From positions 186,001 to 250,000 of the forward strand of contig NZ_PYGA01000009.1 in the NCBI RefSeq assembly GCF_003014485.1: a stretch of DNA of 64,000 nucleotides. Reading direction: 5' to 3'. The position numbers and the translations under genes were made by a program. This stretch comes from Murinocardiopsis flavida. Its GTDB lineage: Bacteria > Actinomycetota > Actinomycetes > Streptosporangiales > Streptosporangiaceae. How positions within the stretch are numbered: the first letter of the stretch is position 1; each line of letters begins with the position of its first letter. The notes under the pieces were generated by a model. The model searched no databases. It saw only the letters and a program-made list of their open reading frames with translations, and had not been told where the DNA came from. This document shows positions 31,442 to 40,866 of this stretch, piece after piece.

Positions 31442-32065
31442 TCAGGCGTCGCTGGGCAGCAGGGCCGTTTCGACCAGCGCGGTGAGGACGTCCTTCGCCG
31501 AGGCGCGTCGGCGGGCGTCGCACACCACCACGGGTGTCGCGGCGCCGACCCCGATGGCTTCGCGGACCTCCGCGGGGTCGTAGCGGGCGGCGCCCTCGAA
31601 GGCGTTGACGGCGACGACGAACGGCAGCCGGCCGCGCTCGCAGTAGTCGATGGCGGGGAAGCAGCCGTTGAGCCGCCGGGTGTCGGCGAGGATCACCACG
31701 CCGAGCGCGCCGCGCGCGAGCTCGTCCCACATGAACCGGAACCGCTCCTGGCCCGGCGCGCCGAACAGGTACAGCACGAGGTCGCCGCCGATGGTGATGC
31801 GGCCGAAGTCGAGCGCGACGGTCGTGGTGGTCTTGCCCTCGACACCGGAGAGGTCGTCGACGCCGAGGCTGACGTCGGTCATGACCTCGTCGGTGTCGAG
31901 CGCGTCCATCTCGCTGACGGCCCGGATCAGGGTGGACTTGCCGGTGCCGAACCCGCCCGCCACGACGATCTTGACGGCGGTGGGGACGGGGCCGGTCGGA
32001 ACAGGGCCGGTGGGAACGGCACCGGACGGTTCGCGCCCGGGGACGTCAGAGCCGCTGGATGCCAT
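31442..32065 (-). CDS. cvnD: CvnD-type small GTPase / ATP-GTP-binding protein
   Basis: 207 residues. GGFGTGKSTLI is the P-loop, LFGAPGQERFRFMWDEL the DxxG-equivalent region (APGQE), and VVAVNAFEG stands in for NKxD, as in other conservon GTPases. The N-terminal tail PTGPVPTGPVPT is a 15-bp in-frame repeat. Conservons (CvnA-D) are actinobacterial four-gene operons for G-protein-like signalling at the membrane. The start overlaps cvnC by 20 bp. Confidence 0.92.
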   Translation of the reverse strand: MASSGSDVPGREPSGAVPTGPVPTGPVPTAVKIVVAGGFGTGKSTLIRAVSEMDALDTDEVMTDVSLGVDDLSGVEGKTTTTVALDFGRITIGGDLVLYLFGAPGQERFRFMWDELARGALGVVILADTRRLNGCFPAIDYCERGRLPFVVAVNAFEGAARYDPAEVREAIGVGAATPVVVCDARRRASAKDVLTALVETALLPSDA

Positions 32066-32432
32066 GGATGACCGCCTGGAGGACGTCCCGGCCGACCGGG
32101 CTCTCGGTGATGGGGGCGCGTGCGAGCGCGTAGCCCCGCCCGATCAGGTCGCGGAGCAGGACCTTGACCACCCCGACGGGGATGTGGAGGTGCGCGGCGA
32201 CCTCGGCGACGGACTTGGCGTCGCGGCACAGCGCGATGATCTCCACCTGCTCCGGTTCGAGCGTGGTCTCGTCGATCTCGGCGCGGGTGGAGACGATGAT
32301 GCTGATCATGTCGAGGCGCACGGTGTCGAGGGAGCCGCGGCCGGTGGTGATGACGTAGGGGCGGACCAGGGGGTCGCCGTCGAGCGGTTCGGGGCCGGGC
32401 CCGTGCGGCTCGTGCATGCCGGGCCCCGTCAC
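32046..32432 (-). CDS. cvnC: CvnC, DUF742 protein
   Basis: 128 residues from GTG 32432, overlapping the roadblock stop by GTGA (ATG 32417 also possible). The DUF742 core LVRPYVITTGR, ALCRDAKSVAEVAAHLHIPVGVVKVLLRDLI contains a helix-turn-helix-like element. In other conservons it links the sensor kinase and roadblock protein to the GTPase. Confidence 0.92.
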   Translation of the reverse strand: MTGPGMHEPHGPGPEPLDGDPLVRPYVITTGRGSLDTVRLDMISIIVSTRAEIDETTLEPEQVEIIALCRDAKSVAEVAAHLHIPVGVVKVLLRDLIGRGYALARAPITESPVGRDVLQAVIHGIQRL

Positions 32433-32863
32433 CGCGTCGGCCCGCCGCGCCGTTCGCCGGCACCGGGGCCGCGCGGCGCGGCGTCGAGGAACCGGCCGAC
32501 CCTGGCGACCAGGACGTTCATCTCGTAGGCGACGAGCCCGGCGTCGGCCTCCTCCCCGGCGACGAGGGCGAGGCAGGCGCCGTCGCCCACACCGGTGACG
32601 AACAGGAACGCGTGCTCCATCTCCACGACGGTCTGGAGGACCCGGCCGCCGCCGAACCGCTGCCCGGTGCCGTGCGCCAGGCTGGACAGCGCCGAGGCGA
32701 CGGCGGACAGGTGCTCGGCGTCGGCGGCGCGGAGGTCGCCGGAGCGCCCGGTGAGCAGGCCGTCGGAGGAGAGCACGATGGCGCAGCGGGCGCCGGCGGT
32801 GCGGTCGACGAGGTCGTCGAGCAGCCAGTCGAGGCCCTCGGGCGATGTCCGGGTGTCGGTCAT
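32429..32863 (-). CDS. cvnB: CvnB, roadblock/LC7 protein
   Basis: 144 residues from ATG 32863, overlapping the cvnA stop by ATGA. LDWLLDDLVDRTAGARCAIVLSSDGLL and HLSAVASALSSLAHG are the roadblock/LC7 fold, which modulates the GTP cycle of the partner GTPase (MglB-like role). Short Gly/Arg tail. Confidence 0.92.
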   Translation of the reverse strand: MTDTRTSPEGLDWLLDDLVDRTAGARCAIVLSSDGLLTGRSGDLRAADAEHLSAVASALSSLAHGTGQRFGGGRVLQTVVEMEHAFLFVTGVGDGACLALVAGEEADAGLVAYEMNVLVARVGRFLDAAPRGPGAGERRGGPTR

Positions 32864-35220
32864 AGGTCCTTCCCTGTGTCCTCCGGTGGCGGTGCGTCCT
32901 GCCTGCCGTCGGCGCGGCCCTCGCTGCTGCCCCGCTGGAACGCCGACATGCTGCGGCGCAGCCGGGTCGAGCGGCTCTCCCCGGTGTCGGCCACCGGGTC
33001 GTCGGGCGGCGCGGGCGCGGGCCGCGGTGCGGGGGGCGCCGAGTTCGGCGGTGCGGGGCGCGCCTTGGGTTTCCTGCGGGGGAGTTCGGAGTGGCCGCCG
33101 CTGCCGGGGTCGGGCGCTACGGCGGGGGCCGGGCCGGGCCGGGAGGTGCCGGGCCGGCGGCGCGGCAGCCCGCCGGTGGTGAGCGCCGGTTCGGCGGGCT
33201 GCCGCGGCGCCCCGGGCGGCGCCGCGACCCGGCCGGGACGGGGGGCGGCGGCTGCCGCGGCGCGAACGGCCCGGTTGGGCCCGGTGCGGGGCCCCGTGGC
33301 GTCGTTCGACACGATCTCGGGCGGCAGCAGGGCGACCGCCTGCACCCCGCCGAAGGGGGAGCGGCGCAGCGACACCTGGATGCTGTGGCGGCGGGCGAGC
33401 CGCGCCACGACGAACAGGCCGAGGCGGGACTTCTCGCTGACGCGCATGGCGTCGAACTCGGGCGGGTTCGCGAGCAGCGCGTTCGCCTCGGTGAACTCGT
33501 CGGGGGTCATGCCGAGGCCGCGGTCGGCGACCTCGATCGACACCCCGCCGAGGACCCGCTGCGCGCGCACGTGGACCAGGGTGTGCGGCGGGGAGAACGC
33601 GGCGGCGTTGTCGACCAGTTCGGCGACGAGGTGGATGACGCCGGCGACGGCGGGGCCGATGATGCCGCAGCGGGCGACCATGCCGCGTTCGACCCGCGTG
33701 TAGTCGCCGGATTCGGAGATGGCGCCGCGCACCACGTCGACGAGCGGCATGGGGCGCCGCCATGACCGGCCGGGGTTCTCGCCGCCCAGGACGAGCAGGT
33801 TCTCCGCGTTGCGGCGGGAGCGGGTGGCGAGGTGGTCGAGCGCGAACAGTTCGGCGAGCCGCTCGGGGTCCTCCTGGTCGCGTTCGAGGGCGTCGAGCAT
33901 GCGGAGCTGGCGGTGCGCAAGGGTCTGGCTGCGGTGCGCGATGTTGACGAAGACCTTGTTGACGCCGTGGCGGAGTTCGGCCTGGCGGACCGCCGCCTGG
34001 ACGGCGGTGCGCTGGGCGGCGTTGAACGCGCGCGCGACCTGGCCGATCTCGTCGTCGCTCGGGTTCAGGTGGGGGAGTTCGGCGTCGATGTCGACGTCCT
34101 CGTTGCGGCCGAGGCGCGCGATGATCCCCGGCAGCCGGTCGTCGGCGAGTTCGCGGGCGCGGGCGCCCATGTGGTCGAGCCGGGACACGAGGCGCCGCGA
34201 CGACCGCATCGACAGCCAGATGGCGCCCCCGGCCACCGCGGCGACCCCGAGGCTGCCGGACAGCGCGAGCAGGATCGTGGTGCGGGCGTCGGCCGCCTGC
34301 ACCGAACCGGCCCAGGTGGCCTGGTCGGCGCTGATCCCGGCGAGTTCGGACTGCACCGGGCCGTACGCCTGGTGCCAGTCCTGGCGGGTCATGGGCGGGG
34401 CGAGGTCGGCGTCCGGGCCGCTGCCGTATTCGCGGGTGACGATGTCGCGTTCGTACTCGCGGAGCCGCTGCCACGCGTCGGACTCTTCGAGCCGTTCGAG
34501 GCGCCGGCCCTGCTCGGGGCCGAGGTGTTCGCGGATGCGGGTGAGGGTGCCGCGGTAGTCGCCGATGTGCTGGGTGAAGCGCTGCTGGTCGTCCGGTGTG
34601 AGCGTGCCCGTGGAGAAGGACCGCGCGAGCCGGGCGTCGGCACGGGACAGGGTGTCGAGGGTGCGGAAGGCGTAGGCGGCGCTGAGCGCGGGGCCCACGG
34701 CCTTCTCGGAGGGGTAGGCGCGCGCCTGTTCGTCGAGCAGGTCGGCGCCCGCGCCGGCCAGGGAGTCGTAGAACGCGAGCGCTTCGGTGCGGTCGGCGTC
34801 GCCGGAGTCGATGCGGGCGCGGATGGAGTCGATGGCGCCGAAGCGGTCGGTGAGGTCGTCGAGGCGGCGGTGGACCGTCGCGGGGGCGTAGGGCAGCGCC
34901 CCTTCGGCGTTGGCGACGACCTCGTCGATGCGGGAGTCGGACCGTTCGCGGGCCGACGCCATCTCGCGGGCGTTGGACTCGGGGCGCGCCAGGTAGGAGA
35001 TGGTCGCGGACCGCTCCTCCATGATGTCGCTGAGCGCGAAGGCCGCCGGGCCGAGGACCTTGTCGGCGCCCTGCGCCGCGGAGTGCTGCACGAGGGCGTT
35101 GGCGGCGAGGGAGCCGCTGACCACGAGCCAGAGGATGACGAACGCGGCGGTGGGCACCAGGACGGTGGTGCGCAGGCGGGACCGGAGGCTGCGGTCGGGC
35201 CGGTGGGCTGCTGGCTGCAC
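32860..35220 (-). CDS. cvnA: CvnA, nitrate-sensor-type histidine kinase
   Basis: 786 residues from GTG 35220, with GAGGAGAGC just upstream. Helix 1 (TTVLVPTAAFVILWLVVSGSL), a roughly 270-residue extracellular helical sensor (nitrate/nitrite-sensing type), helix 2 (ILLALSGSLGVAAVAGGAIWL), a HAMP-like linker, then NIAHRSQTLAHRQLRMLDALE in place of a standard H box, and the ATPase domain with ELVDNAAAFSPP (N box) and DRGLGM. A disordered Pro/Arg/Ala tail of about 130 residues ends it. No response regulator is encoded, as usual for conservons. Confidence 0.92.
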   Translation of the reverse strand: MQPAAHRPDRSLRSRLRTTVLVPTAAFVILWLVVSGSLAANALVQHSAAQGADKVLGPAAFALSDIMEERSATISYLARPESNAREMASARERSDSRIDEVVANAEGALPYAPATVHRRLDDLTDRFGAIDSIRARIDSGDADRTEALAFYDSLAGAGADLLDEQARAYPSEKAVGPALSAAYAFRTLDTLSRADARLARSFSTGTLTPDDQQRFTQHIGDYRGTLTRIREHLGPEQGRRLERLEESDAWQRLREYERDIVTREYGSGPDADLAPPMTRQDWHQAYGPVQSELAGISADQATWAGSVQAADARTTILLALSGSLGVAAVAGGAIWLSMRSSRRLVSRLDHMGARARELADDRLPGIIARLGRNEDVDIDAELPHLNPSDDEIGQVARAFNAAQRTAVQAAVRQAELRHGVNKVFVNIAHRSQTLAHRQLRMLDALERDQEDPERLAELFALDHLATRSRRNAENLLVLGGENPGRSWRRPMPLVDVVRGAISESGDYTRVERGMVARCGIIGPAVAGVIHLVAELVDNAAAFSPPHTLVHVRAQRVLGGVSIEVADRGLGMTPDEFTEANALLANPPEFDAMRVSEKSRLGLFVVARLARRHSIQVSLRRSPFGGVQAVALLPPEIVSNDATGPRTGPNRAVRAAAAAAPRPGRVAAPPGAPRQPAEPALTTGGLPRRRPGTSRPGPAPAVAPDPGSGGHSELPRRKPKARPAPPNSAPPAPRPAPAPPDDPVADTGESRSTRLRRSMSAFQRGSSEGRADGRQDAPPPEDTGKDL

Positions 35221-35387
35221 TGCTCTCCTCGCGCCCGTGCGATGGCAGGCGGTGGTCGTCCCGGCGTGTGCGGGGGAGGGCGGGTGCTGAGGGGTCGCCG
35301 GTCGTCGCCGTTCGTCGGATCAGGGATCGGGTCGGGGAAGGCTGGAAAAGGGTGAACTCGGGGTGAATTCGGCCATCGGATCGTACC

Positions 35388-36647
35388 GTGCGGGATTTCG
35401 GCCCGGCCACAGGCCAGCGGCTCTTTTTCGGTAGACCGACCGGGTCCGGCCACACATGGGGACGGGTCGGGCGCGGACTTGCCGGTTTCCCGGTTTCGGC
35501 AGTGCTTTTGTCGTTACCCTTCCTGGACATGGGCGGGCTCATTGGAGGATCACCGGCGGCGGTGGCAGCGGTCGCGTACCCCGGCGTGGTGCTGGCGGTG
35601 CTGCTGGGCGGGGCCCTGTTCCTCGCCGGCCAGCACCGGCAGTACGGGCGCATCGGCGGGTGGCCGGGGCTGGTCACCACGGCGGTGTTGGCGTCCGGCT
35701 GCGGTGTCGCGGTGTACGCGGTGTGGCCGCTGCCCGGGAGCGTCGACGGGCTGTGCGCGATCACGGGCGGTGCGCCCATGGTCGCCGACCCGCTGGGCAC
35801 CGTCACCCCGTTCACCGCCGCAGCGGCGGCGCACGCCGGCGCTGCGGCGGGGGTGTTCGTCCCGGTCGGGTTGCTCGCCCGCTACCGGTACCGCCGCGGG
35901 TGGGTCGCCACCGTGGTGCTGGGCGCCGTTGCGGCGCTGGCCGTCGAGGCGGTGCAGGCGACCGGTGTCGCCGGGCTGTACCCGTGCGCGTACCGGACGG
36001 CAGCGGTCGACGACGTCGTGCTGGGCGCCGCGGGTGCGCTGCTCGGCTGGGCGCTGGGGGTGGCGGCGACCCGGCTGCTGCCGCGCGGCTGGCCGGCCGC
36101 CGTCCCCGACCTGATGCCGCCCGCACTGTCGCGCCGGATCCTCGGGCACGCCGTGGACATGGGGCTGTGCTGGTTCGGTGCGACCGCCATCGCTGCGGTC
36201 GCCGCCGCGTCCCCCGCCGTCCCGTGGGTGGGGCCCGAGCAGCTGCGCCCGGTACTGCTGTGCGCGCTGGCGCTGTCGTTCGGCCTGGTCGTGCCGCTGC
36301 TGCGGGCCGACCGGTGTTCGCCGGGGCGCGCGTTCGTGCACCTGGCGCTGGGCGCCGCGCACGGCCCGGGCCCGGCGGGGCGGGTGCGGACGGCGGTCCG
36401 CTCGGTGGTGCTGTACGGGCCGGTCCTGGCGCTGGTGCTGCTGGACCTGGCGTGGTGGTCCCTGGCCGTCGCGGCGCTGCACGGCTGCTGCGTGGTGGTC
36501 CGCCGCGACCAGTCCGGGCTCGCCGACGTGCTGATCGGCACCCGGGTCACCACCCGCACGGCGGTGAGCGGCGGGCTGCCGCGCCGCATGGTCCGCTACG
36601 CCCCGCCGCGCGTCCCGGCCGCGGCGCGGAGCAACGGGGCGGAGTAA
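35388..36647 (+). CDS. VanZ-like membrane protein with RDD-type C-terminus
   Basis: About 419 residues if GTG 35388 is used; GTG 35502 or ATG 35529 are alternatives and none has a convincing ribosome site. The first half has VanZ features: FVPVGLLARYRYRRGW, EAVQATGVAGLYPCAYRTAAVDDVVLGAAGALLG (family: Q, R, DxxD, NtxGallG). The second half, from SRRILGHAVDMGLCWF, looks like an RDD membrane domain. VanZ/RDD fusions occur in actinomycetes; VanZ itself affects teicoplanin tolerance, but the molecular role is unclear. The stop codon lies inside a 13-bp repeat. Confidence 0.72.
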   Translation: MRDFGPATGQRLFFGRPTGSGHTWGRVGRGLAGFPVSAVLLSLPFLDMGGLIGGSPAAVAAVAYPGVVLAVLLGGALFLAGQHRQYGRIGGWPGLVTTAVLASGCGVAVYAVWPLPGSVDGLCAITGGAPMVADPLGTVTPFTAAAAAHAGAAAGVFVPVGLLARYRYRRGWVATVVLGAVAALAVEAVQATGVAGLYPCAYRTAAVDDVVLGAAGALLGWALGVAATRLLPRGWPAAVPDLMPPALSRRILGHAVDMGLCWFGATAIAAVAAASPAVPWVGPEQLRPVLLCALALSFGLVVPLLRADRCSPGRAFVHLALGAAHGPGPAGRVRTAVRSVVLYGPVLALVLLDLAWWSLAVAALHGCCVVVRRDQSGLADVLIGTRVTTRTAVSGGLPRRMVRYAPPRVPAAARSNGAE

Positions 36648-36676
36648 GCGGAGTGGAGTAACAGGGCGGAGTAACA
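36636..36676. repeat. Tandem repeat across the VanZ-like stop codon
   Basis: Imperfect copies of GGCGGAGTAACAG (first copy GGCGGAGTAAGCG). The TAA stop at 36645-36647 lies in the first copy. Confidence 0.75.
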
Positions 36677-36692
36677 GGCGGGGCGGGCGCCG

Positions 36693-37088
36693 CTACAGCC
36701 AGGCGAGGTAGCCGAGGAACGCGCCGATGAGGGCGAGGGCCGCGCCGAGGGCGAGGTACATTCCGTGCACCCAGTTGCTCAGCCACGGCGCTTCGACGAC
36801 GCGGGCGGCCTCGGGCGAGTCGGGGTCGTAGGAGACGGTGACCTGGTCGCCGGCGCGGGCTGCGGCCCACCCGGCGTTGTTGTGCGCGGCCATGACCTCG
36901 CGGCCGTCGTCGGTGTGGAAGCGCACCATGATGCGGGCGGTGCTGCTGGTCTCGCGGTAGCCGACGATCTCCCCTTCGGCGCGCCGCCCGCGGCCGGTGA
37001 GCAGGACCCCCAGCCGCATCTCGTGGAACTGCCACGCCAGCAGGCCGAGGCCCACGGCGATCGGAATCAGCGGATAGAGCTGTGCCAC
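36693..37088 (-). CDS. DUF3592 membrane protein
   Basis: 131 residues from GTG 37088 (GGGGGGCGCAG upstream); the frame is open further but the upstream part is low-complexity. Two helices (LYPLIPIAVGLGLLAW and YLALGAALALIGAFLGYLAW) flank a beta domain with AEGEIVGYRETS, IMVRFHTDDGREV and GDQVTVSYDPDSPEAARV, the DUF3592 pattern. Function unknown. A perfect 18-bp inverted repeat lies 30 bp upstream. Confidence 0.82.
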   Translation of the reverse strand: MAQLYPLIPIAVGLGLLAWQFHEMRLGVLLTGRGRRAEGEIVGYRETSSTARIMVRFHTDDGREVMAAHNNAGWAAARAGDQVTVSYDPDSPEAARVVEAPWLSNWVHGMYLALGAALALIGAFLGYLAWL

Positions 37089-37497
37089 CTGCGCCCCCCG
37101 AGTGTGAGTACTGCGGGCCCGCCCCGATCGGGCCGTCACGCAGCACTTTAGCGCGCGTGGCGGCCCGATCGGGGCGGGCGGACCGGGTCGGCGGGCGGGT
37201 GGGGCGCGGGGTGGAATCGGGGCCGGTGTCCCCCGCGAGGAGGATGCCGCTCCCCCCTGCGGACGGAGCGGCGCGGCGGAGAATACGCCGGAAGTCCGAT
37301 GTGTGCGCCCGCGGTGTGCCTCTAGCGTTGTGTGCACGGTCGGGGAGGCACTTTACGGGGGTGCAGCGCCGACCGAGAGGGGTCTGGGCAGGGCGCGCTC
37401 CAGGCTCCGCACCACGGCGGGTCCGGCGTGCTTGCGAGCCGCCCGGACCCGCCGCCGTCCGCGGGGGCGCGGCCGGGACGCCGCCCGCACCCGGCGC
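37089..37497. other. Spacer with a strong inverted repeat
   Basis: A 409-bp gap between two genes on the minus strand. It holds the 37118-37178 inverted repeat and GC-rich sequence; no supported ORF. Confidence 0.5.
37118..37178. promoter_or_regulatory. Perfect 18-bp inverted repeat
   Basis: CCCGCCCCGATCGGGCCG (37118-37135) and its exact complement (37161-37178) around a 25-nt spacer. Each arm holds the palindrome CCGATCGG. It is 30 bp upstream of the DUF3592 start, so it may be a paired operator; a terminator for the gene ending at 37498 is the alternative, but it is over 300 bp away. Confidence 0.55.
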
Positions 37498-38031
37498 CTA
37501 CCGGTGGGCCTGGTAGGCCGCCGACCAGTAGCGGCCGAGGCGGACGTAGACGCGCTGCACGCCGGGGGTCGAGACCAGGTCCTCCTCGATCGCGCAGTCG
37601 GGCGTGTCCGCCAGCGCGTGGGCGGTGAACGCGCTGAAGCGGCTCTGCGGCGGGTCGAACCTGAGGTAGTCCAGCACGGTGCGCGGGTCGCGCGGGTCGG
37701 GTCGGCTCTCCAGGGACGCCGTGCAGAACGTGGGCCGCAGCAGCCCGCCGGCGTCGAATCCCTCCCAGCCGTGGATGGCGAGCATGCACCAGGTGCCGTG
37801 CCCGCTGATGTGGGCGACGATCGCGCGGAGGTGCGCGGCCGCGGCGCGGATCAGCCGCCGGTTCCGCTCGGGCACGGGCAGGCCGTCGAGGAAGCCGAGC
37901 TGGTCGTAGCGCGCGTACAGCGGCGGCTCGTCGAAGGTGCTGAGGGGTTCGCGGAACGTGTCGAGCCGGTCGAGTCCCTGCTCGTGGAGGAGCCGCCGGA
38001 AGCCGGCGGCGATCGCTGCGTCGTCGTCCAT
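37498..38031 (-). CDS. Unknown soluble protein
   Basis: 177 residues, no membrane segment and no family that I recognise. It contains FRRLLHEQGLDRLDTFREPL, AHISGHGTWCMLAIHGWEGF and RTVLDYLRFDPPQSRFSAF. Codon use is normal for the window. It starts 33 bp behind the TetR gene in the same direction, so it is probably the last gene of the ABC-YhgE-TetR transcript. Confidence 0.6.
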   Translation of the reverse strand: MDDDAAIAAGFRRLLHEQGLDRLDTFREPLSTFDEPPLYARYDQLGFLDGLPVPERNRRLIRAAAAHLRAIVAHISGHGTWCMLAIHGWEGFDAGGLLRPTFCTASLESRPDPRDPRTVLDYLRFDPPQSRFSAFTAHALADTPDCAIEEDLVSTPGVQRVYVRLGRYWSAAYQAHR

Positions 38032-38064
38032 GGGAGCGGCCGCCTCAGTGTCCAGGGTGCGGGT

Positions 38065-38649
38065 CTAGGGTGCGGCGATGAGGCCGTCGAGCATCCGCAT
38101 CAGCGCGGCGTGGATCTCCTCCATCGGGCGGTCCGGTTGCAGGGTCCGCCAGTCCAGCGCGACGGTGAGGACCATGCCGAACAGCGCCGACCCGGCGATC
38201 CCGGTGTCCAGGGGCGGGTCCGCGCGGGGTTCGGCCGCCGCGAGGTCGGCCAGCAGGCCGGAGATGACGCCGATCGCGTCGGTGCGGATCTGCCGGACGG
38301 TGGCGTACCACGCCTGGTTGGTGCGCCACGCCTCCGCCATGAGGAGCCGCGCGAGGGCCTCGTGCTCGCCGATGAACGCCAGTTCGGCGCGCAGGACCGC
38401 GGCGAGCGCGTCGCGGGGCGGGCCGACGGCGGCCTCGTTCAGCCGCGCCGAGAGGCGCGACACGCCCCATTCGAGCAGCGCGGTGTACAGCTCGGTCTTG
38501 CCCGCGAAGTTGTAGTACACGGTGCCTTTGGCGACACCGGCGCGGTCGGCGATCTGCTCGACGGTCGTCGCGCCGAACCCCTGCTCGGACACGAGGGTGA
38601 CGGCGGCCTCGAAGAGCCTCTGCCGGGTGGCTTCGCGGCGCGCGCTCAC
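38065..38649 (-). CDS. TetR-family repressor
   Basis: 194 residues from GTG 38649, behind GGAGGG. N-terminal helix-turn-helix: ATRQRLFEAAVTLVSEQGF, TTVEQIADRAGVAKGTVYYNFAGK. The ligand domain is typical for TetR_C. It follows the YhgE gene (114 bp) in one direction, and its likely operator is the palindrome at 41696-41709 before the ABC gene, giving autoregulation of the whole unit. Confidence 0.9.
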   Translation of the reverse strand: MSARREATRQRLFEAAVTLVSEQGFGATTVEQIADRAGVAKGTVYYNFAGKTELYTALLEWGVSRLSARLNEAAVGPPRDALAAVLRAELAFIGEHEALARLLMAEAWRTNQAWYATVRQIRTDAIGVISGLLADLAAAEPRADPPLDTGIAGSALFGMVLTVALDWRTLQPDRPMEEIHAALMRMLDGLIAAP

Positions 38650-38763
38650 GCGCCCTCCTCACTGCGGGGCACTGGGCCGCCGGGTCGTTCGGGTGGCTGG
38701 TGCCGGGCGCGGGGCGCCGACCGTCCCATTATCGGCCGGGCCGCCGCTGGCGCGTCGGCGCGG

Positions 38764-40866
38764 TCACAGTGTGAGCGACGGGTGCAGGGCGCCCATCGTC
38801 CAGGTCCGCTTGCGCGCCACCGCCACCCAGGTGAGCAGCAGCGATCCGACCAGGTAGCAGCCGAGGACCCCGGCGGCCTGCCACACGACCGCCGTCTGCC
38901 CGCCGCTGATGAGGTGCCGCAGCGCCATGACGACCCAGTGCATCGGCAGGTAGGGGCCGATCGCCTGGAAGAACGGCGGGCTGGTCTCCAGCGGGTAGGT
39001 GCCGCCGGAGGAGGTGAGCTGGAGCATCAGCAGCACCAGGGCGATCACCCGGCCGGCCGCGCCGAACTGGGCGTTGAGCCAGTGCACGACCGAGGTGAAC
39101 GCCGCCGCGGTGAGGACGAGCAGGCCGATGAGCCCGGCCCAGCGCTGGGCGTCGAGGCCCAGCCCGAACGACAGCGCGGTGAGCATCGCCGCGACCTGGG
39201 CGGCGCCGATGACCGCCGGCAGCAGCCAGCCGGCGAGGGTGACCCGCCAGGACGGTGCCGCTCCGGCGAGTGCGCGCCCCGACAGGGTCGGCAGCACCAT
39301 GAACGTGACCATGGCGCCGACCCACAGCGACAGCGGGAGGAAGAACGGCGCGAACCCGGTCCCGTAGTTCGGTGCGGGGTTGGCGACGTCGTCGGCGAGC
39401 CGCACCGGGTCGCTCATCATGCCGCGGCTGGTGGACCGCTGGTCGGCGTCGTAGGTGGGGATCTGGTCGAGCCCGTCGTCCAGGCCGTCGGAGAGGTCGT
39501 GCGAGCCCTTCTTGAGGGTGCCCAGCCCGTCGTCGAGCTTGCCCGAGCCGTCGTGCAGGTCGCCGATGCCGTCGTCGAGGTCCTTGGACCCGGAGTAGGC
39601 GGTCTTGAGGCCGTCGCGGAGTTCCCGGTTGCCCTTGGCGAGGTCCTTGAGGCCGTCGTTGAGGTCGTGGACCTTCTTCTGGGCGCCCTCCAGGTCGTCC
39701 GCTGCGTCGGGCGCCTCCTTGGCGACGGCGCCGGCGAGCTTCTCGACCTTCGCGGCCTTGGTGCCGACGGTGCCGATCTGGTCCCGGTTGTCCTGCACGA
39801 AGTCGTTCAGGCGGGCGGCCTCGTCGGCGGTGCCGCGCGCGTCGGTGAGGATCTTGTACAGGGTCGGGTCCTCGGTCTCCAGGCCGGGATTGCGCTTCAG
39901 GTGGTCGTCGATCCGGTCGCGGACGCCGCCGGCGTGTTCCGCTGCGGCGCTGCTGTCCTCGGGGAGCTTGTCGAGCGCGTCGGAGAGGACGTCGGCGGCG
40001 TCGGCGATCGCGGTGGCGCCGGACTCGATGTCGGGGGCGTCGTCGCGGAGGGTGGGGATCGCGTCGTCGGCGATCGGGTCGAGTTTCTCGACGGCGTCGG
40101 AGACCTGCTTGGACGCCTTGGTGGCGCCGGTGGCGAGGCTCTTGGACCCGGAGTAGGACTCCTTGAGGCCGCCGCGGAGCTCAGAGGAGCCCTCTTTCGC
40201 GCCGCCGAGGCCGGTGTCGAGCCGGTGCGCCCCGGCCTTGGCGTCGTCGGCGCCGTCGGCGAGGTCGTGGGCGCCGTCGGCGGCCTTCTCCGTCTGGCCG
40301 TGGATGTCGTTGAAGCCGAGGAACATCTTGTCGAAGTAGTCGCTGCCCGCCGTCCGGCCGGCGGCGGTGCGGACGTCCTTGAACGCGGACCCGAGCAGTT
40401 CCCGCACGATGTAGGAGTTCGCGTCGTTGAACTGCGCTTCGAGCATGGCGGGGACGGGTTTCTCGGCGGCGCCGGAGGGCGAGGCGAGGTTCGCGCTGAA
40501 GTCCTCGGGGATGGTCAGGGCCACGTAGTAGCGGCCGTCGGCGACCCCTTCCGCCGCGTCGTCGGCGTCGGTGTCGCGCCAGTCCAGCCGGCCGTCCTCG
40601 TGCAGTTCCCGGACGAGGTCGTCGCCCGCGTGCAGGGTCTCGCCGTCGGCCCGGGCGGGCCGGTCCTCGTTGACCAGTGCCACGGGGAGCCGGTCCATGC
40701 GGCCGAACGGGTCCCAGAACGACCACAGGTACAGCCCCGAGTACAGCAGGGGGATGAGGGCGAGCGCCGCGAGTGCGGCGCACGGCAGTGGGGCGCGGAG
40801 GTAGGACAGGGCGGAGAGGAGGCCGACGCGGGCGGTGGGCAGGATCCGGATGCGCGGGATCTTCAC
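38764..40866 (-). CDS. YhgE/Pip-type membrane protein
   Basis: 700 residues from GTG 40866. Helix 1 (PLPCAALAALALIPLLYSGLYLW) is followed by the Pip N-domain (LPVALVNEDRPAR, YYVALTIPEDFSANLAS), about 350 residues of coiled-coil and GSGKLDDGLG-type repeats outside the membrane, and five C-terminal helices of ABC-2 permease type (PLSLWVGAMVTFMVL to YLVGSLLLTWVAV). Relatives include phage-infection protein Pip and type VII-associated export proteins; many act as permeases with an ATPase. The start overlaps the ABC gene stop by GTGA. Confidence 0.9.
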   Translation of the reverse strand: MKIPRIRILPTARVGLLSALSYLRAPLPCAALAALALIPLLYSGLYLWSFWDPFGRMDRLPVALVNEDRPARADGETLHAGDDLVRELHEDGRLDWRDTDADDAAEGVADGRYYVALTIPEDFSANLASPSGAAEKPVPAMLEAQFNDANSYIVRELLGSAFKDVRTAAGRTAGSDYFDKMFLGFNDIHGQTEKAADGAHDLADGADDAKAGAHRLDTGLGGAKEGSSELRGGLKESYSGSKSLATGATKASKQVSDAVEKLDPIADDAIPTLRDDAPDIESGATAIADAADVLSDALDKLPEDSSAAAEHAGGVRDRIDDHLKRNPGLETEDPTLYKILTDARGTADEAARLNDFVQDNRDQIGTVGTKAAKVEKLAGAVAKEAPDAADDLEGAQKKVHDLNDGLKDLAKGNRELRDGLKTAYSGSKDLDDGIGDLHDGSGKLDDGLGTLKKGSHDLSDGLDDGLDQIPTYDADQRSTSRGMMSDPVRLADDVANPAPNYGTGFAPFFLPLSLWVGAMVTFMVLPTLSGRALAGAAPSWRVTLAGWLLPAVIGAAQVAAMLTALSFGLGLDAQRWAGLIGLLVLTAAAFTSVVHWLNAQFGAAGRVIALVLLMLQLTSSGGTYPLETSPPFFQAIGPYLPMHWVVMALRHLISGGQTAVVWQAAGVLGCYLVGSLLLTWVAVARKRTWTMGALHPSLTL

